A stretch of 64,000 bases of DNA from Microvirga aerophila (GTDB taxonomy: Bacteria > Pseudomonadota > Alphaproteobacteria > Rhizobiales > Beijerinckiaceae), in assembly GCF_003332305.1 (NCBI RefSeq), contig NZ_QOIO01000011.1, positions 62,001-126,000 on the forward strand, given 5' to 3'. How positions within the stretch are numbered: position 1 is the first letter of the stretch; each line of letters begins with the position of its first letter. The notes under the pieces are model-generated. The model did not search any database. It had not been told where the DNA came from and saw nothing but the letters and a program-made list of their open reading frames with translations. Of the stretch, positions 25,392 to 33,747 are shown piece after piece. The position numbers were made by a program, and so were the translations under genes.

Positions 25392-26762
25392 ATGGCGCGC
25401 GACGTATCCGATGTCACTCCCATCGGAGCGCGGTCCGAGCTCGTGGAATGGGTCGCATCCGGCGAGAAGCCGCGCGAGGCATGGCGGCTTGGGACGGAGC
25501 ACGAGAAGGTTCCCTTCTATCAGGCGAACTCTTCGCCGGTCCCCTACGACGGCGAGCGAGGCATCCGGGCGCTGCTCGAAGGCATGCAAAACCTGACCGG
25601 CTGGGATCCGATCATGGAAAACGGGAGGCCGATCGGTCTCGTCGACGAGGCTGGCGGCGGGGCGATCTCGCTCGAACCCGGCGGCCAGTTCGAGCTGTCA
25701 GGCGCACCCTTAAAAACCCTTCACCAGACTGAGGCCGAGACGGCGCAGCACCTCGATCATGCAAAAGCGATCGGCGACCGGCTCGGGGTCGGCTTTCTGA
25801 CCCTGGGCATGAGTCCGCTCTGGTCGCGGGCCGAGACGCCGGTCATGCCCAAGGCGCGCTACCGCATCATGACGGACTACATGCCGAAGGTCGGCACGAT
25901 GGGCCTCGACATGATGTACCGCACCGCGACCGTGCAGGTGAACATGGACTACGAGTCGGAGGCCGACATGGTCAAGAAGCTGCGGGTCTCCCTCGCGCTT
26001 CAGCCCATCGCCACGGCGATCTTCGCGAATTCGCCTTTCACCGAGGGCAAGCCCAACGGCTACCTTTCCATGCGCTCCCGGATCTGGCGCGACACGGACG
26101 GCGACCGCACCGGCATGATGGCCTTCGCGTTCGAGGACGGGTTCGGCTACGAGCGATACGTGGACTGGGCCCTCGACGTTCCCATGTACTTCGTCAAGCG
26201 CGGCTCGACCTATCACGACGTGTCGGGAGCCTCGTTCCGTGACCTGTTCGCCGGCAAGCTCGCGCAGCTCCCCGGCGAACACGCCACCCACTCGGATTGG
26301 GCCAATCACGTATCCACCCTGTTCCCCGAGGTGCGCCTCAAGCGCTATCTCGAAATGCGCGGAGCGGATGTGGGTTCGCTCGATCACATCACGGCGCTCT
26401 CCGCCTTCTGGGTCGGATTGCTCTACGATCCCGCAGCGCTCGACGGCGCCTGGGAACTGGTGAAGAGCTGGAGCGCCGAGGAACGGGAGAGCCTGCGGGC
26501 GGAGGTGCCGAAGCTCGCCCTCAAGACGAATATCGCGGGCCGCACCGCTCGTGACGTAGCAAGCGACGCCCTGGCCCTGTCGCGAGCCGGTCTCCAGCGT
26601 CGCGCCCATCGGGACGAGGCTGGACGGGACGAGACGCGTCACCTGGACTACGCGGACGAGATCGTGAATTCGGGGCGTACGCAGGCCGAGCGCCTGCTGG
26701 AGCGCTATCACGGTCCGTGGGGCGGGTCCGTCGCGCCGGCTTTCAAGGAATGCGTGTTTTAA
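25392..26762 (+). CDS. gshA: Glutamate-cysteine ligase, class II (plant/alphaproteobacterial type)
   Basis: First step of glutathione synthesis: ATP-dependent joining of glutamate and cysteine. The 456-residue protein matches the plant-like GshA family: WRLGTEHEKVPF near 30-41 (Mg/ATP acidic motif), ISLEPGGQFELSGAP near 91-105, DYMPKVGTMGLDMMYRTATVQVN near 161-183, MRSRIWRDTDGDRTGM near 219-234 and the C-terminal NSGRTQAERLLERYHGPW. These enzymes are redox-regulated in plants through cysteine pairs; only one Cys, at the extreme C-terminus, is visible here, so that switch is not obvious. Start ATG 25392 follows GAGGTG closely. Confidence 0.94.
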   Translation: MARDVSDVTPIGARSELVEWVASGEKPREAWRLGTEHEKVPFYQANSSPVPYDGERGIRALLEGMQNLTGWDPIMENGRPIGLVDEAGGGAISLEPGGQFELSGAPLKTLHQTEAETAQHLDHAKAIGDRLGVGFLTLGMSPLWSRAETPVMPKARYRIMTDYMPKVGTMGLDMMYRTATVQVNMDYESEADMVKKLRVSLALQPIATAIFANSPFTEGKPNGYLSMRSRIWRDTDGDRTGMMAFAFEDGFGYERYVDWALDVPMYFVKRGSTYHDVSGASFRDLFAGKLAQLPGEHATHSDWANHVSTLFPEVRLKRYLEMRGADVGSLDHITALSAFWVGLLYDPAALDGAWELVKSWSAEERESLRAEVPKLALKTNIAGRTARDVASDALALSRAGLQRRAHRDEAGRDETRHLDYADEIVNSGRTQAERLLERYHGPWGGSVAPAFKECVF

Positions 26763-26775
26763 CCGTTCGTCGGGC

Positions 26776-28269
26776 TCAGGCAGCCTCGGAGACCGACACC
26801 CGGTTGCGTCCTTCGAGCTTCGCCCGGTAGAGCGCGCCGTCGGCCAGGGTGATCAGCATCTTCGGATCGGTCCGCAGAACCTCGACCGCCGGTTTGAGCG
26901 TGGCGGCGCCGACGCTGATGGTCAGCACCCCGGACGACGTGTTGGCCCCGTGCGGGACGGCAAGCTCTTCGATCCGGGACCGCACGACCTCGGCCACGGC
27001 GGCGGCGCCCTTTGCGTCCGTGGAGGGCATGAGAACTGCAAGTTCCTCGCCGCCGTAACGGGCCACGAGGTCGCCGGGCCGCCTGACGGATTCTCCTAAA
27101 AGCCGTGCGACATCCTGCAGGCATACGTCTCCAGCCTGGTGTCCATACAGATCGTTGAACGCCTTGAAGTGGTCGATGTCGATCAGGAGGAGCGACAGGC
27201 ACGTGCCTTCGCGGGCGGCACGCAGCCATTCGGCCTGCAGGCTGTTGTCGAAGGTTCTCCGGTTGGCAAGGCCTGTCAGACCGTCGGTGGCTGCCAGGAC
27301 GGCGAGCTCCGCCTCGGCCTGCTCGCGCCGCCGCAGCTGGCCGGCAAGGCTCCAGCCGAGGGAGCCGATCATGGCGACCAGAAGGGACACGCCAACGACG
27401 CGGATGATGAATTCGCGGTTCCACTCCGCCAGCGCTTCATCCCGCCCGACCGATGAGAGCACGCCGATTGGGAAGATGTGGTTGCTCTGGTAGCCGCCGA
27501 TGCGCGTCACGCCGTCGATGGGAGACGTATATTCGTAGGAGCCTGATGTGACACTGTTCTTGAACCAGGGCTCGTACGCGCTTTGGACGCCGATCGCCCG
27601 GTCGATATATGGGTAGCGCGCCAGGAGGGTGCCGTCCTTCTGGAACAGCGTCACGGTTCCTTGCGATCCCACGTCGAAGCGGCTGAAGAAGCTTGAGAAA
27701 TACAGCGGCGGAATGCTGATCTGGACGACTCCGCCGAAACTGCCGTCGGGCTTGGCGATCCGCCGGGAGAGGGTCAGAATCCAATCGCTCCCAAGGGGAT
27801 CGCGGATCAGCGGTCCGAAGAACCATCGCCTCGATGGCGACCTACTGTGATGCAGGAAGAAAGCCTGCTTGCTGCCATCTACCTTGTAGCGATGCCCGGG
27901 AAGGGAGCTGCTCAAGAGAAGGCCGTCCTCCCCATAGACCGTGAGTGACTTGAACCGCCGCAGAGGCTGGATCCGCTCGGCCAGGAACCCGTCCATTTCA
28001 GTCAGGGACACTAGGGAGGTGCCACCCGTCTCGACCCGGTCCACCGCATCGACCAGGATGGCGTCCGCGAGCTCGAATGTGTCTTCGGCGTGTTGGGTGA
28101 ACGATTTGGCGAGGTTCTCCATCTCGGCCCGAATATCGGCGAATTGATCGTTCCGCTCCGCCCAGTCGCGCCAGCCTTCAAGCGCGATGATGGCCAGGCA
28201 GACCACCACCACGAATGCCTTGAGCCACGCGGCTGAAGACAGTGTGCGGATGCGACTGGCTCTGACCAT
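26776..28269 (-). CDS. Membrane-anchored diguanylate cyclase with periplasmic Cache-like sensor
   Basis: Makes cyclic di-GMP from two GTP. The 497-residue protein has a TM helix at about 12-32, a periplasmic region of about 260 residues resembling a double-Cache sensor (LRRFKSLTVYGEDG, SHQ-poor with GVVQISIPPLYF), a second TM at about 285-310, and a GGDEF domain from about 325. The active-site loop is GGEEL at 406-410, a working variant. The inhibitory I-site RPGD at 397-400 lies exactly five residues before it, so product inhibition is expected. It starts 18 bases after the Gdx exporter gene on the same strand, with no good ribosome site of its own visible. Confidence 0.92.
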   Translation of the reverse strand: MVRASRIRTLSSAAWLKAFVVVVCLAIIALEGWRDWAERNDQFADIRAEMENLAKSFTQHAEDTFELADAILVDAVDRVETGGTSLVSLTEMDGFLAERIQPLRRFKSLTVYGEDGLLLSSSLPGHRYKVDGSKQAFFLHHSRSPSRRWFFGPLIRDPLGSDWILTLSRRIAKPDGSFGGVVQISIPPLYFSSFFSRFDVGSQGTVTLFQKDGTLLARYPYIDRAIGVQSAYEPWFKNSVTSGSYEYTSPIDGVTRIGGYQSNHIFPIGVLSSVGRDEALAEWNREFIIRVVGVSLLVAMIGSLGWSLAGQLRRREQAEAELAVLAATDGLTGLANRRTFDNSLQAEWLRAAREGTCLSLLLIDIDHFKAFNDLYGHQAGDVCLQDVARLLGESVRRPGDLVARYGGEELAVLMPSTDAKGAAAVAEVVRSRIEELAVPHGANTSSGVLTISVGAATLKPAVEVLRTDPKMLITLADGALYRAKLEGRNRVSVSEAA

Positions 28270-28287
28270 GGGAGGGTTCTAACCGTT

Positions 28288-28605
28288 TTAGCTTGCGGCT
28301 AGCTTGAGACCAAGAATTCCCGCCACGATCAGGCCGATACAGGCAAGGCGCATCGCGGTTGCGGGCTCCCCTAGAAGATAGATCCCTAGGATCGCTGTTC
28401 CGACCGTGCCTATCCCGGTCCAAACCGCATAGCCGGTGCCGACGGGCAGGGTTTTCAGGCCAAGGCCAAGGAGCAGAACGCTGGCGACCATGCTCAAGCC
28501 GGTCAGCACGGATGGGACGAGGCGCGTGAAGCCATCCGTATATTTTAGTCCGATGGCCCAGCCGATTTCCAGCAGGCCGGCAAGCACAAGGTAAGTCCAT
28601 GCCAT
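28288..28605 (-). CDS. gdx: SMR family guanidinium exporter Gdx (SugE)
   Basis: A 105-residue, four-helix small multidrug resistance protein that works as an antiparallel dimer, exchanging guanidinium for protons. Helix 1 has the essential Glu in [19 protein letters not shown] (E13); the [11 protein letters not shown] stretch after it is characteristic of the SugE/Gdx branch, not of EmrE-like drug exporters. Helix 3 has [12 protein letters not shown], another Gdx mark. The tandem ACGR hairpins directly upstream (guanidine-II riboswitch) support guanidinium as substrate. A GGAGG box lies eight bases before the ATG. Probably co-transcribed with the diguanylate cyclase downstream. Confidence 0.94.
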   Translation of the reverse strand: MAWTYLVLAGLLEIGWAIGLKYTDGFTRLVPSVLTGLSMVASVLLLGLGLKTLPVGTGYAVWTGIGTVGTAILGIYLLGEPATAMRLACIGLIVAGILGLKLAAS

Positions 28606-28623
28606 GACAGGACCTCCGTCATA

Positions 28624-28672
28624 GGCAGGGTCGTCCCCACCGAGCGTCGGGGAATGCGAGGCCGTCCTCGCA
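28624..28672 (-). promoter_or_regulatory. Guanidine-II (mini-ykkC) riboswitch
   Basis: Read on the minus strand, two hairpins occur in tandem. The first is TGCGAGG-ACGG-CCTCGCA (28672-28655), seven perfect pairs. After a 13-base linker comes GGTGGGG-ACGA-CCCTGCC (28641-28624), seven pairs including two G-U. Both have four-base ACGR loops, the defining feature of mini-ykkC, where each hairpin binds guanidine. The second hairpin ends 18 bases before the gdx start, next to the GGAGG ribosome site, so guanidine should expose that site. The gene downstream is the class usually found under this riboswitch. Confidence 0.9.
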
Positions 28673-28747
28673 GCGCCGGAATATATGCGAAACCCGATAG
28701 CCGCTCAATCCCGTCCGTTCTGAAACCAAGGCCTAAGCCGAGCAGGC

Positions 28748-29050
28748 TCAGTCGGCCGCCTCATCCGAGGCTCCACCTGCGCCGCCGAGAGCTGCAAGCG
28801 GGTGAAACGGGGCGTAGATCTGGTGCTTCCACTGGTCGCCGCAATGGGTGCAGATGGATCGGACCATGTGATTGCTTTGCTCCAGGCGCCTCAAAAGGCG
28901 TTCCTGCCTGGCAAGCGCCTCGTTCTGCTCTTTCTCGTATCCGGAGGGTCGGATCGTCAGGCGCAGGGGCTCGGAGACGGGTTCCGTCTGGGCCAGCGCC
29001 GGGCAGGGGAGGGTTGCGGCCAATGCCACGGCGAACGCAAGGCTTCTCAT
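28748..29050 (-). CDS. Small secreted hypothetical protein with CxxC
   Basis: A 100-residue protein with a signal peptide ending CPALAQ near residue 21. The mature part has a charged helix (EKEQNEALARQERLLRRLEQS) and then ICTHCGDQWK, a CxxC not followed by His, so not a haem c site; a zinc or disulphide role is possible. The tail is Ala/Gly-rich. No family recognised. It lies upstream of the guanidine riboswitch on the same strand with 75 bases between. Confidence 0.65.
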   Translation of the reverse strand: MRSLAFAVALAATLPCPALAQTEPVSEPLRLTIRPSGYEKEQNEALARQERLLRRLEQSNHMVRSICTHCGDQWKHQIYAPFHPLAALGGAGGASDEAAD

Positions 29051-29372
29051 GAACTCCGATCCATTCCTATCTGCCCCGAGTGGAATCCAGGTGACTCTGT
29101 TTCGTCAAGCACAGTCGCTGATGTAATCGTCCTTCGGCGGCAAAAAGCCGCCCGACTTCACGGCGTCAGTCACGTTGGAATGATACTCGGCGACTTTAGG
29201 TTCCGCGCCTGGGCGGGAAGCGGCTCATACTTTGGATAAAGTTGCAAAATGTTCCGTCGCGCAAGAAAAATATAAAACGCTTTCAGGGGGATAATCCTAC
29301 CCGTTTATAGAGCTGATCACCCGGGGTCCCGCCCCATGATTGCCCAAGCTTCATTCAACGAGCTTGGCTGAC
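29051..29372. other. 322-base gap upstream of the autotransporter
   Basis: No gene recognised. It holds a small hairpin GGCGGC-AAAAA-GCCGCC (29136-29152) and an AT-rich stretch near 29230-29280 with TTGCAA and TATAAA, which are too far apart (23 bases) for a standard promoter. It presumably carries the divergent promoters of the flanking genes. Confidence 0.4.
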
Positions 29373-29479
29373 ATGGCACTTCTCAAGACTGTTATCATTG
29401 CCCGCACACCTCGCGGCATCTCACGCGAGGCCTTGAAGGCCTCATCGGCTCTTTCGTCCCTTACGCTTCTCGTCCCCCC
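29373..29479 (+). other. Frame-displaced 5' end (signal peptide start) of the autotransporter gene
   Basis: ATG 29373 opens a frame reading MALLKTVIIARTPRG and then the hydrophobic SSLTLLVP, but it runs past the C6 tract (29474-29479) in the wrong phase and stops at 29594. Removing one C joins it to the autotransporter frame, giving SSLTLLVPLALTWTLAST and then QAALA before DCVRSGN: a complete extended signal peptide with a good cleavage site. So the real gene probably spans 29373-32151 with a +1 frame interruption at the C tract. Confidence 0.7.
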
Positions 29480-29547
29480 TGGCTCTGACCTGGACACTAG
29501 CGTCGACACAGGCGGCCCTCGCAGATTGCGTCCGCTCAGGCAACCGC

Positions 29548-32151
29548 GTGACCTGCTCGGGCACATCCACGGCGGTGGATGCTCCCCTCGCTAGGGCTGT
29601 CAGCGGCGAGATGATCACGAATACCGGCGAGGCATCGGTGAGCGGGACGGCGAGTTCCGGATTTCTCGGCACCGGCAACGGCGTCACGCTGACCAATGAT
29701 GGAAGGCTCACGACCAGCGGCAACTCGGTGGATGCTCTTGAGGCGCTGGGCCATGACAGTATCATCGTCAACAACGGCTTCGTGTCGACGCAGGGCAACT
29801 CCGCGGATGCGCTGCGCGCCATCGGTGATCGCAACCAGCTGACCAATACGGGCGAAGTACGAACCACTGCAGGCTCGTCCGCCCGCGGCATGGTTGCCGA
29901 GGGGGCCGGCAATACCCTTACCAACCGGGGCTCGATCATCACGACAGGCTCCGGCGCAGAGGGCATGAACGGAGATGGAAACGACAATACGGTGGTGAAC
30001 CACGGTCAGATTTCCACCTCGGGCGCTGTCGCCAATGGAATCCGCGCTCGCGGAAACCAGAACACGATCCTCAATACGGGCACGGTCAAAACCACAGGTC
30101 TCGAAGCTCGAGGCATCAAGGTCGACGGCGGGACCGGCACCACCATCGTCAATCGCGGTACGGTCACGACGGAAGGCCAAGCGGCCTACGGCGTCTGGGT
30201 CGCCAGCCAGACGGGGCAGACCGCGAGGCTTGTCAACGAGGCCGGCGGAGTCATCGAGAGCCGTCAGGAGCAGACGCTTCACTTCGACAGCGGCAACGAA
30301 ACCGTGGAGAACTTCGGACGGCTCACGAATTTCTCGGGTGGAGCGGCGGCCGATCTCGGGGCCGGCGACGACAGCTTCCTGATTGGCTCGACATCCCAGA
30401 TCGACGGTTTCGTCGATGCATCGGTGGGCACCGACACGTTCGCGCTCGGCGGCGCTACTGATGCGAGCCTCGACGTTTCGAAGATCGGATCAGGCGCTCA
30501 GTATCGGAATTTCGAGAACTACGAGAAGGTTGGTTCCTCCACCTGGACGACGACCGGAACCAACAACGCCGCCATGCCGTGGGCCATCAGGGAAGGCGCG
30601 CTCATGGTGGTGGGATCCATGGGCGGATCGAACATGACCGTGTTCTCGGGCGCAACGCTCGGCGGCAATGGCACCGTCGGAAGCATCAGCGCGCGCTCCG
30701 GCAGCACGCTGACTCCGGGCGTCGGCGGGATCGGCGTTCTGACTGCAAACGGGAATGTGCTCATCGCCAACGGCGTGAACTATCGGGTGGACCTGAATCC
30801 GGGTTTGCAGAGCGACAGGATCGTCGCGAAGGGTTCCGCCACGGTCGAGGGCGGCACTGTTCAAGTCAGCGCGGTTCCGGGAGATTATCGGCCAGGGAGC
30901 CGGTGGACCATTCTCACGGCCGATGGCGGCGTGACGGGGCAGTTCTCCAACGCCACGACCAATCTCGCCTTGTTCAAGCCGGTTCTCACGAAGGACGGCA
31001 ACAACATCTATCTATCGTTGCCAATCACCACGGAAAACATGCCGGCCGACAGGCCTATTATCGAACCGTACTTCCCCGTGACCACCGAGGAACTGCCCAG
31101 GGTTCTCGATCTGACTTCCGGTGAGGCCAATGTGAGCGCGACTGGCGTGATCCTTGCCCACGAGGACCTCTTCCGCGCGGCGGTTCTGTGCCGGATGCGG
31201 TGCTCGATGGGCGGGCTTCCGACCTTCACCGCGCTTGATGGCGTGACGATGGAATACGCCGCCGACATGCCGACGCGCAAAGCGCCAGCGCCCGCCGTGG
31301 TTCTGCCGCAGCAAAGCCGTGCGGACTGGGCCATCTGGGGCAAGGCCATCGGCTCTTGGGGTTCGACCGACGCGACATCGACCACCGCCGCCATCGACAG
31401 AACGACCGGCGGCCTCGTGTTCGGCGTGGATACGGGCTTCGGCACGCCCTATCGCTTCGGCATCGCGGCAGGCTACTTCTCCTCCGGATTCAACGCCGCG
31501 AGCCTGTCGTCGATGGGAGAGGTCGAGAGCGTGTATGTGGGCGCTTACGGAGCGGCCTCCTTCGGCGCGCTCAACCTGCGCGGCGGCGTTTCCTATGGCC
31601 ATCACGAGGTGGACATGCACCGGAACATCGTGTTCACGGGCTTTTCCGGTACCGCGGCCTCCGGGAGTTCTACGGAATCCTTTCAGGCTTTCGGAGAACT
31701 CGGCTACGCCTTCGCGCTCAATTCCAACGTCACCCTTGAACCGTTCGTTGGGCTCGCTCACGTGCATATCGGCAGTCGCGGGATTGTCGAAGAAGGCTCC
31801 GCGGTCGCCGTCATGGGCGAGGCGCATTCTTTCGACCCCACCTATTCGACGCTAGGCGCGCGGATCATCGCCACCATGCCGACGAGTGCCGGTCTGTTGA
31901 CGTTCAAGGGTCTGCTCGGGTGGCGACATGCCTTCGGCGATACTGTGCCGGAGGCCACCTTCTCCTACGTGAGCGGCAGCACGCCCTTCCTCATCTCAGG
32001 CGCACCGATCGACACGGACAGCCTGATCGCCGAGGCCGGGCTCAACTGGGCGGTCAGCGAAAGGGTGACGCTCGGCGTGGCCTATACGGGCGCCATCGGC
32101 GATAGAAACCAAGAGCATACTCTGAGGGGGAGCCTGAGCGTCCGCTTCTAA
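29548..32151 (+). CDS. Autotransporter (type V secretion) with beta-helix passenger
   Basis: Frame of 867 residues from GTG 29548; the start is a fallback, because the export signal lies in the displaced frame upstream. Residues 1-260 are irregular repeats of the pattern NT(G/I)-x-(I/V)-x-T-x-G-x-x-A-x-G-(I/M), typical of a beta-helix passenger (NTGEVRTTAGSSARG, NHGQISTSGAVANG, NTGTVKTTGLEARG). About 330-480 is the autochaperone-like region. The last 270 residues form the outer-membrane barrel: DWAIWGKAIGSWG near 595, alternating strands, and a terminal strand ending SVRF with final Phe. The passenger would be exposed or shed. Without signal peptide restoration the product would stay in the cytoplasm. 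Confidence 0.88.
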   Translation: MTCSGTSTAVDAPLARAVSGEMITNTGEASVSGTASSGFLGTGNGVTLTNDGRLTTSGNSVDALEALGHDSIIVNNGFVSTQGNSADALRAIGDRNQLTNTGEVRTTAGSSARGMVAEGAGNTLTNRGSIITTGSGAEGMNGDGNDNTVVNHGQISTSGAVANGIRARGNQNTILNTGTVKTTGLEARGIKVDGGTGTTIVNRGTVTTEGQAAYGVWVASQTGQTARLVNEAGGVIESRQEQTLHFDSGNETVENFGRLTNFSGGAAADLGAGDDSFLIGSTSQIDGFVDASVGTDTFALGGATDASLDVSKIGSGAQYRNFENYEKVGSSTWTTTGTNNAAMPWAIREGALMVVGSMGGSNMTVFSGATLGGNGTVGSISARSGSTLTPGVGGIGVLTANGNVLIANGVNYRVDLNPGLQSDRIVAKGSATVEGGTVQVSAVPGDYRPGSRWTILTADGGVTGQFSNATTNLALFKPVLTKDGNNIYLSLPITTENMPADRPIIEPYFPVTTEELPRVLDLTSGEANVSATGVILAHEDLFRAAVLCRMRCSMGGLPTFTALDGVTMEYAADMPTRKAPAPAVVLPQQSRADWAIWGKAIGSWGSTDATSTTAAIDRTTGGLVFGVDTGFGTPYRFGIAAGYFSSGFNAASLSSMGEVESVYVGAYGAASFGALNLRGGVSYGHHEVDMHRNIVFTGFSGTAASGSSTESFQAFGELGYAFALNSNVTLEPFVGLAHVHIGSRGIVEEGSAVAVMGEAHSFDPTYSTLGARIIATMPTSAGLLTFKGLLGWRHAFGDTVPEATFSYVSGSTPFLISGAPIDTDSLIAEAGLNWAVSERVTLGVAYTGAIGDRNQEHTLRGSLSVRF

Positions 32152-32200
32152 CAAAGAGGTCCCAAGCCAGCGACCTTTCCGTCGATCACGAACATGAAGC

Positions 32201-32228
32201 GCCTGCGCGTCGAATCCGACGCGCAGGC
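32201..32228 (+). terminator. Perfect 12-bp hairpin after the autotransporter
   Basis: GCCTGCGCGTCG at 32201-32212 pairs perfectly with 32217-32228 around AATC, 50 bases after the autotransporter stop. No strong T-run follows. Confidence 0.55.
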
Positions 32229-32586
32229 ATCGTTCGCCCTGAGCATGGACGTAGCATTGGATTCCCCAACACTTTGTGAGGCGTGATCTCGCGCTTCAAA
32301 TCACCAGATGTGGATGCTCTTCCCAGGGAGGAGATTTACTCCCAGGCTGGCCCTTTGTCGCCTTGCAGGAGTCGGCTCGTCCAAGTTCTCGTCCGAGCGC
32401 TGCCGCAATCTTGTTGCGCACGAAATATCCATTTTCTCCAACGGTTTGCGCTGATTTAGGTTGAAGCGGCCATCCTCCATTTGCGCCATGCCCCGAAGGG
32501 TAACCGCTAAAGAGTTTGCCCACTCATGAATGACCGGTTCACGGGAGGGTGATAGGCTCGATTTCATCAAAGCGGAGGCTTAGTGG
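32229..32586. other. Gap without a recognisable gene
   Basis: About 360 bases between the autotransporter terminator and the methyltransferase. Short frames on the minus strand (e.g. 32301-32570) lack a family match, a ribosome site and codon bias, so I leave them out. Only the CGGAGG ribosome site of the next gene is recognisable. Confidence 0.4.
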
Positions 32587-33414
32587 ATGGGGCAGGGCCG
32601 GGACGTCGTTCGTGAACACTACGCAAGTCCCGACATCATCGACCGGCTGCTCGTTGCCGTCGCCGAGGCGGGGTATCGGACCGATAAGCTCGCGCCCGAG
32701 ATGCTCTATCCCTTCGACCAGTTGCATGGCCGCGAGATTGCCGCGACGCGGGAACATGTGGAGCGTCTGAGGCTCAAGGACGGCATGCAGGTGCTCGATG
32801 TGGGATGCGGCATCGGCGGGCCCGCCCGATATATGGCCGCCACCCACGACGTCACCGTGACAGGGATCGACGTCGTGCCCGAGTTCGTTGCGACTGCGCG
32901 CGACCTGACCCAGCGTTGCGGCCTCGACGCCCGCGTGATCTTCGACGAGGTGAACGCACTCGCCATGCCGTTCCAGGACGAAAGCTTCGATGCGGCTCTG
33001 TGCCTTTATGTCGGCATGAACATTGTCGAGAAGGCGCATTTGTGCCGTGAAATTCGCCGGGTTTTGAAGCCGGGAGGAAGACTTGTCTGGAGCGAGGTTG
33101 CCCTGGGGCCCATTGGGCCAGCGCTTTTTCCGCTGCCATGGGCGAGCGTTCCTGCCGACAGCTACCTCATCCCGCCGCAGGTTCTGCGGCAGACCTTCGT
33201 CAAGGCGGGTTTTCACATCGTTGATTTCGTCGATGAAACCGAACGGTTCATTCAGACGGGATCCAGCCCCACGGGCATCGCGGCGCCGGCCGCTCAGCAA
33301 GTGGCCAACCAGGTGGTTCTCGGTGCCAATTTCGTCGAGCGGCGGCAGAACTTCATCCGCAACATGATGGAGGGCCGCCTGGTGAGCATTCTGATCGAGG
33401 CTGAGAAGCCATAA
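32587..33414 (+). CDS. SAM-dependent class I methyltransferase
   Basis: A 275-residue Rossmann methyltransferase. Motif I is VLDVGCGIGGPARYMA (about 68-83), then GIDVVPEFVATA, a post-I Asp motif, LPFQDESFDAALCLYVGMNI-like segment near 127-145 and EIRRVLKPGGRLVWSE near 155-170. The combination of a short N-terminal helix and the C-terminal QVLRQTF helix resembles UbiE/sarcosine-dimethylglycine methyltransferase relatives, so a small-molecule acceptor is likely; which one cannot be read. CGGAGG lies ahead of ATG 32587. It stands alone, rightward. Confidence 0.85.
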   Translation: MGQGRDVVREHYASPDIIDRLLVAVAEAGYRTDKLAPEMLYPFDQLHGREIAATREHVERLRLKDGMQVLDVGCGIGGPARYMAATHDVTVTGIDVVPEFVATARDLTQRCGLDARVIFDEVNALAMPFQDESFDAALCLYVGMNIVEKAHLCREIRRVLKPGGRLVWSEVALGPIGPALFPLPWASVPADSYLIPPQVLRQTFVKAGFHIVDFVDETERFIQTGSSPTGIAAPAAQQVANQVVLGANFVERRQNFIRNMMEGRLVSILIEAEKP

Positions 33415-33486
33415 TCTGGCCACCCGGAACGGGACCCGCTCTTTACCGTTTGCTTGGCAGAATTCAGCACGCGAAGGTGAGTCATC

Positions 33487-33732
33487 ATGCTGACGAAGGA
33501 TGATCTCGATGCCCCGGCCCGGCTGCAGTACGAGAAGACAGGTGCGTCCCACCATGGCCAGCAGAGCGATTGGGGCGGCGCGCAGGAGTTCTCATCTTTG
33601 CGCGAGGCCATCCACCAGACCATGAATGCCGAGCCTCCCGCCGGGATGGAGCCGGTCATTCGCACGGCGTCCGGGGCCTTGGTCGGGCCCGACCAGTTGG
33701 AAGAAATCTGGCTCAGCATCCAGGGGCCGTGA
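33487..33732 (+). CDS. Small hypothetical protein
   Basis: An 81-residue acidic soluble protein (MLTKDDLDAPARLQYEKTG start, PDQLEEIWLSIQG end). No named family recognised, but codon use is like its neighbours and GAAGGTGA precedes the ATG by seven bases. It follows the methyltransferase by 72 bases. No TM segment or signal peptide. Confidence 0.6.
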   Translation: MLTKDDLDAPARLQYEKTGASHHGQQSDWGGAQEFSSLREAIHQTMNAEPPAGMEPVIRTASGALVGPDQLEEIWLSIQGP

Positions 33733-33747
33733 GCGATCCTGCCCCAG

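Noticed and set aside
28748..29050. CTHCG as a cytochrome c haem site
   Set aside because: The haem c motif needs CxxCH; here Gly follows the second Cys.
29536..30282. A leftward open frame within the autotransporter
   Set aside because: It mirrors the repeated passenger codons; no start signal or family.
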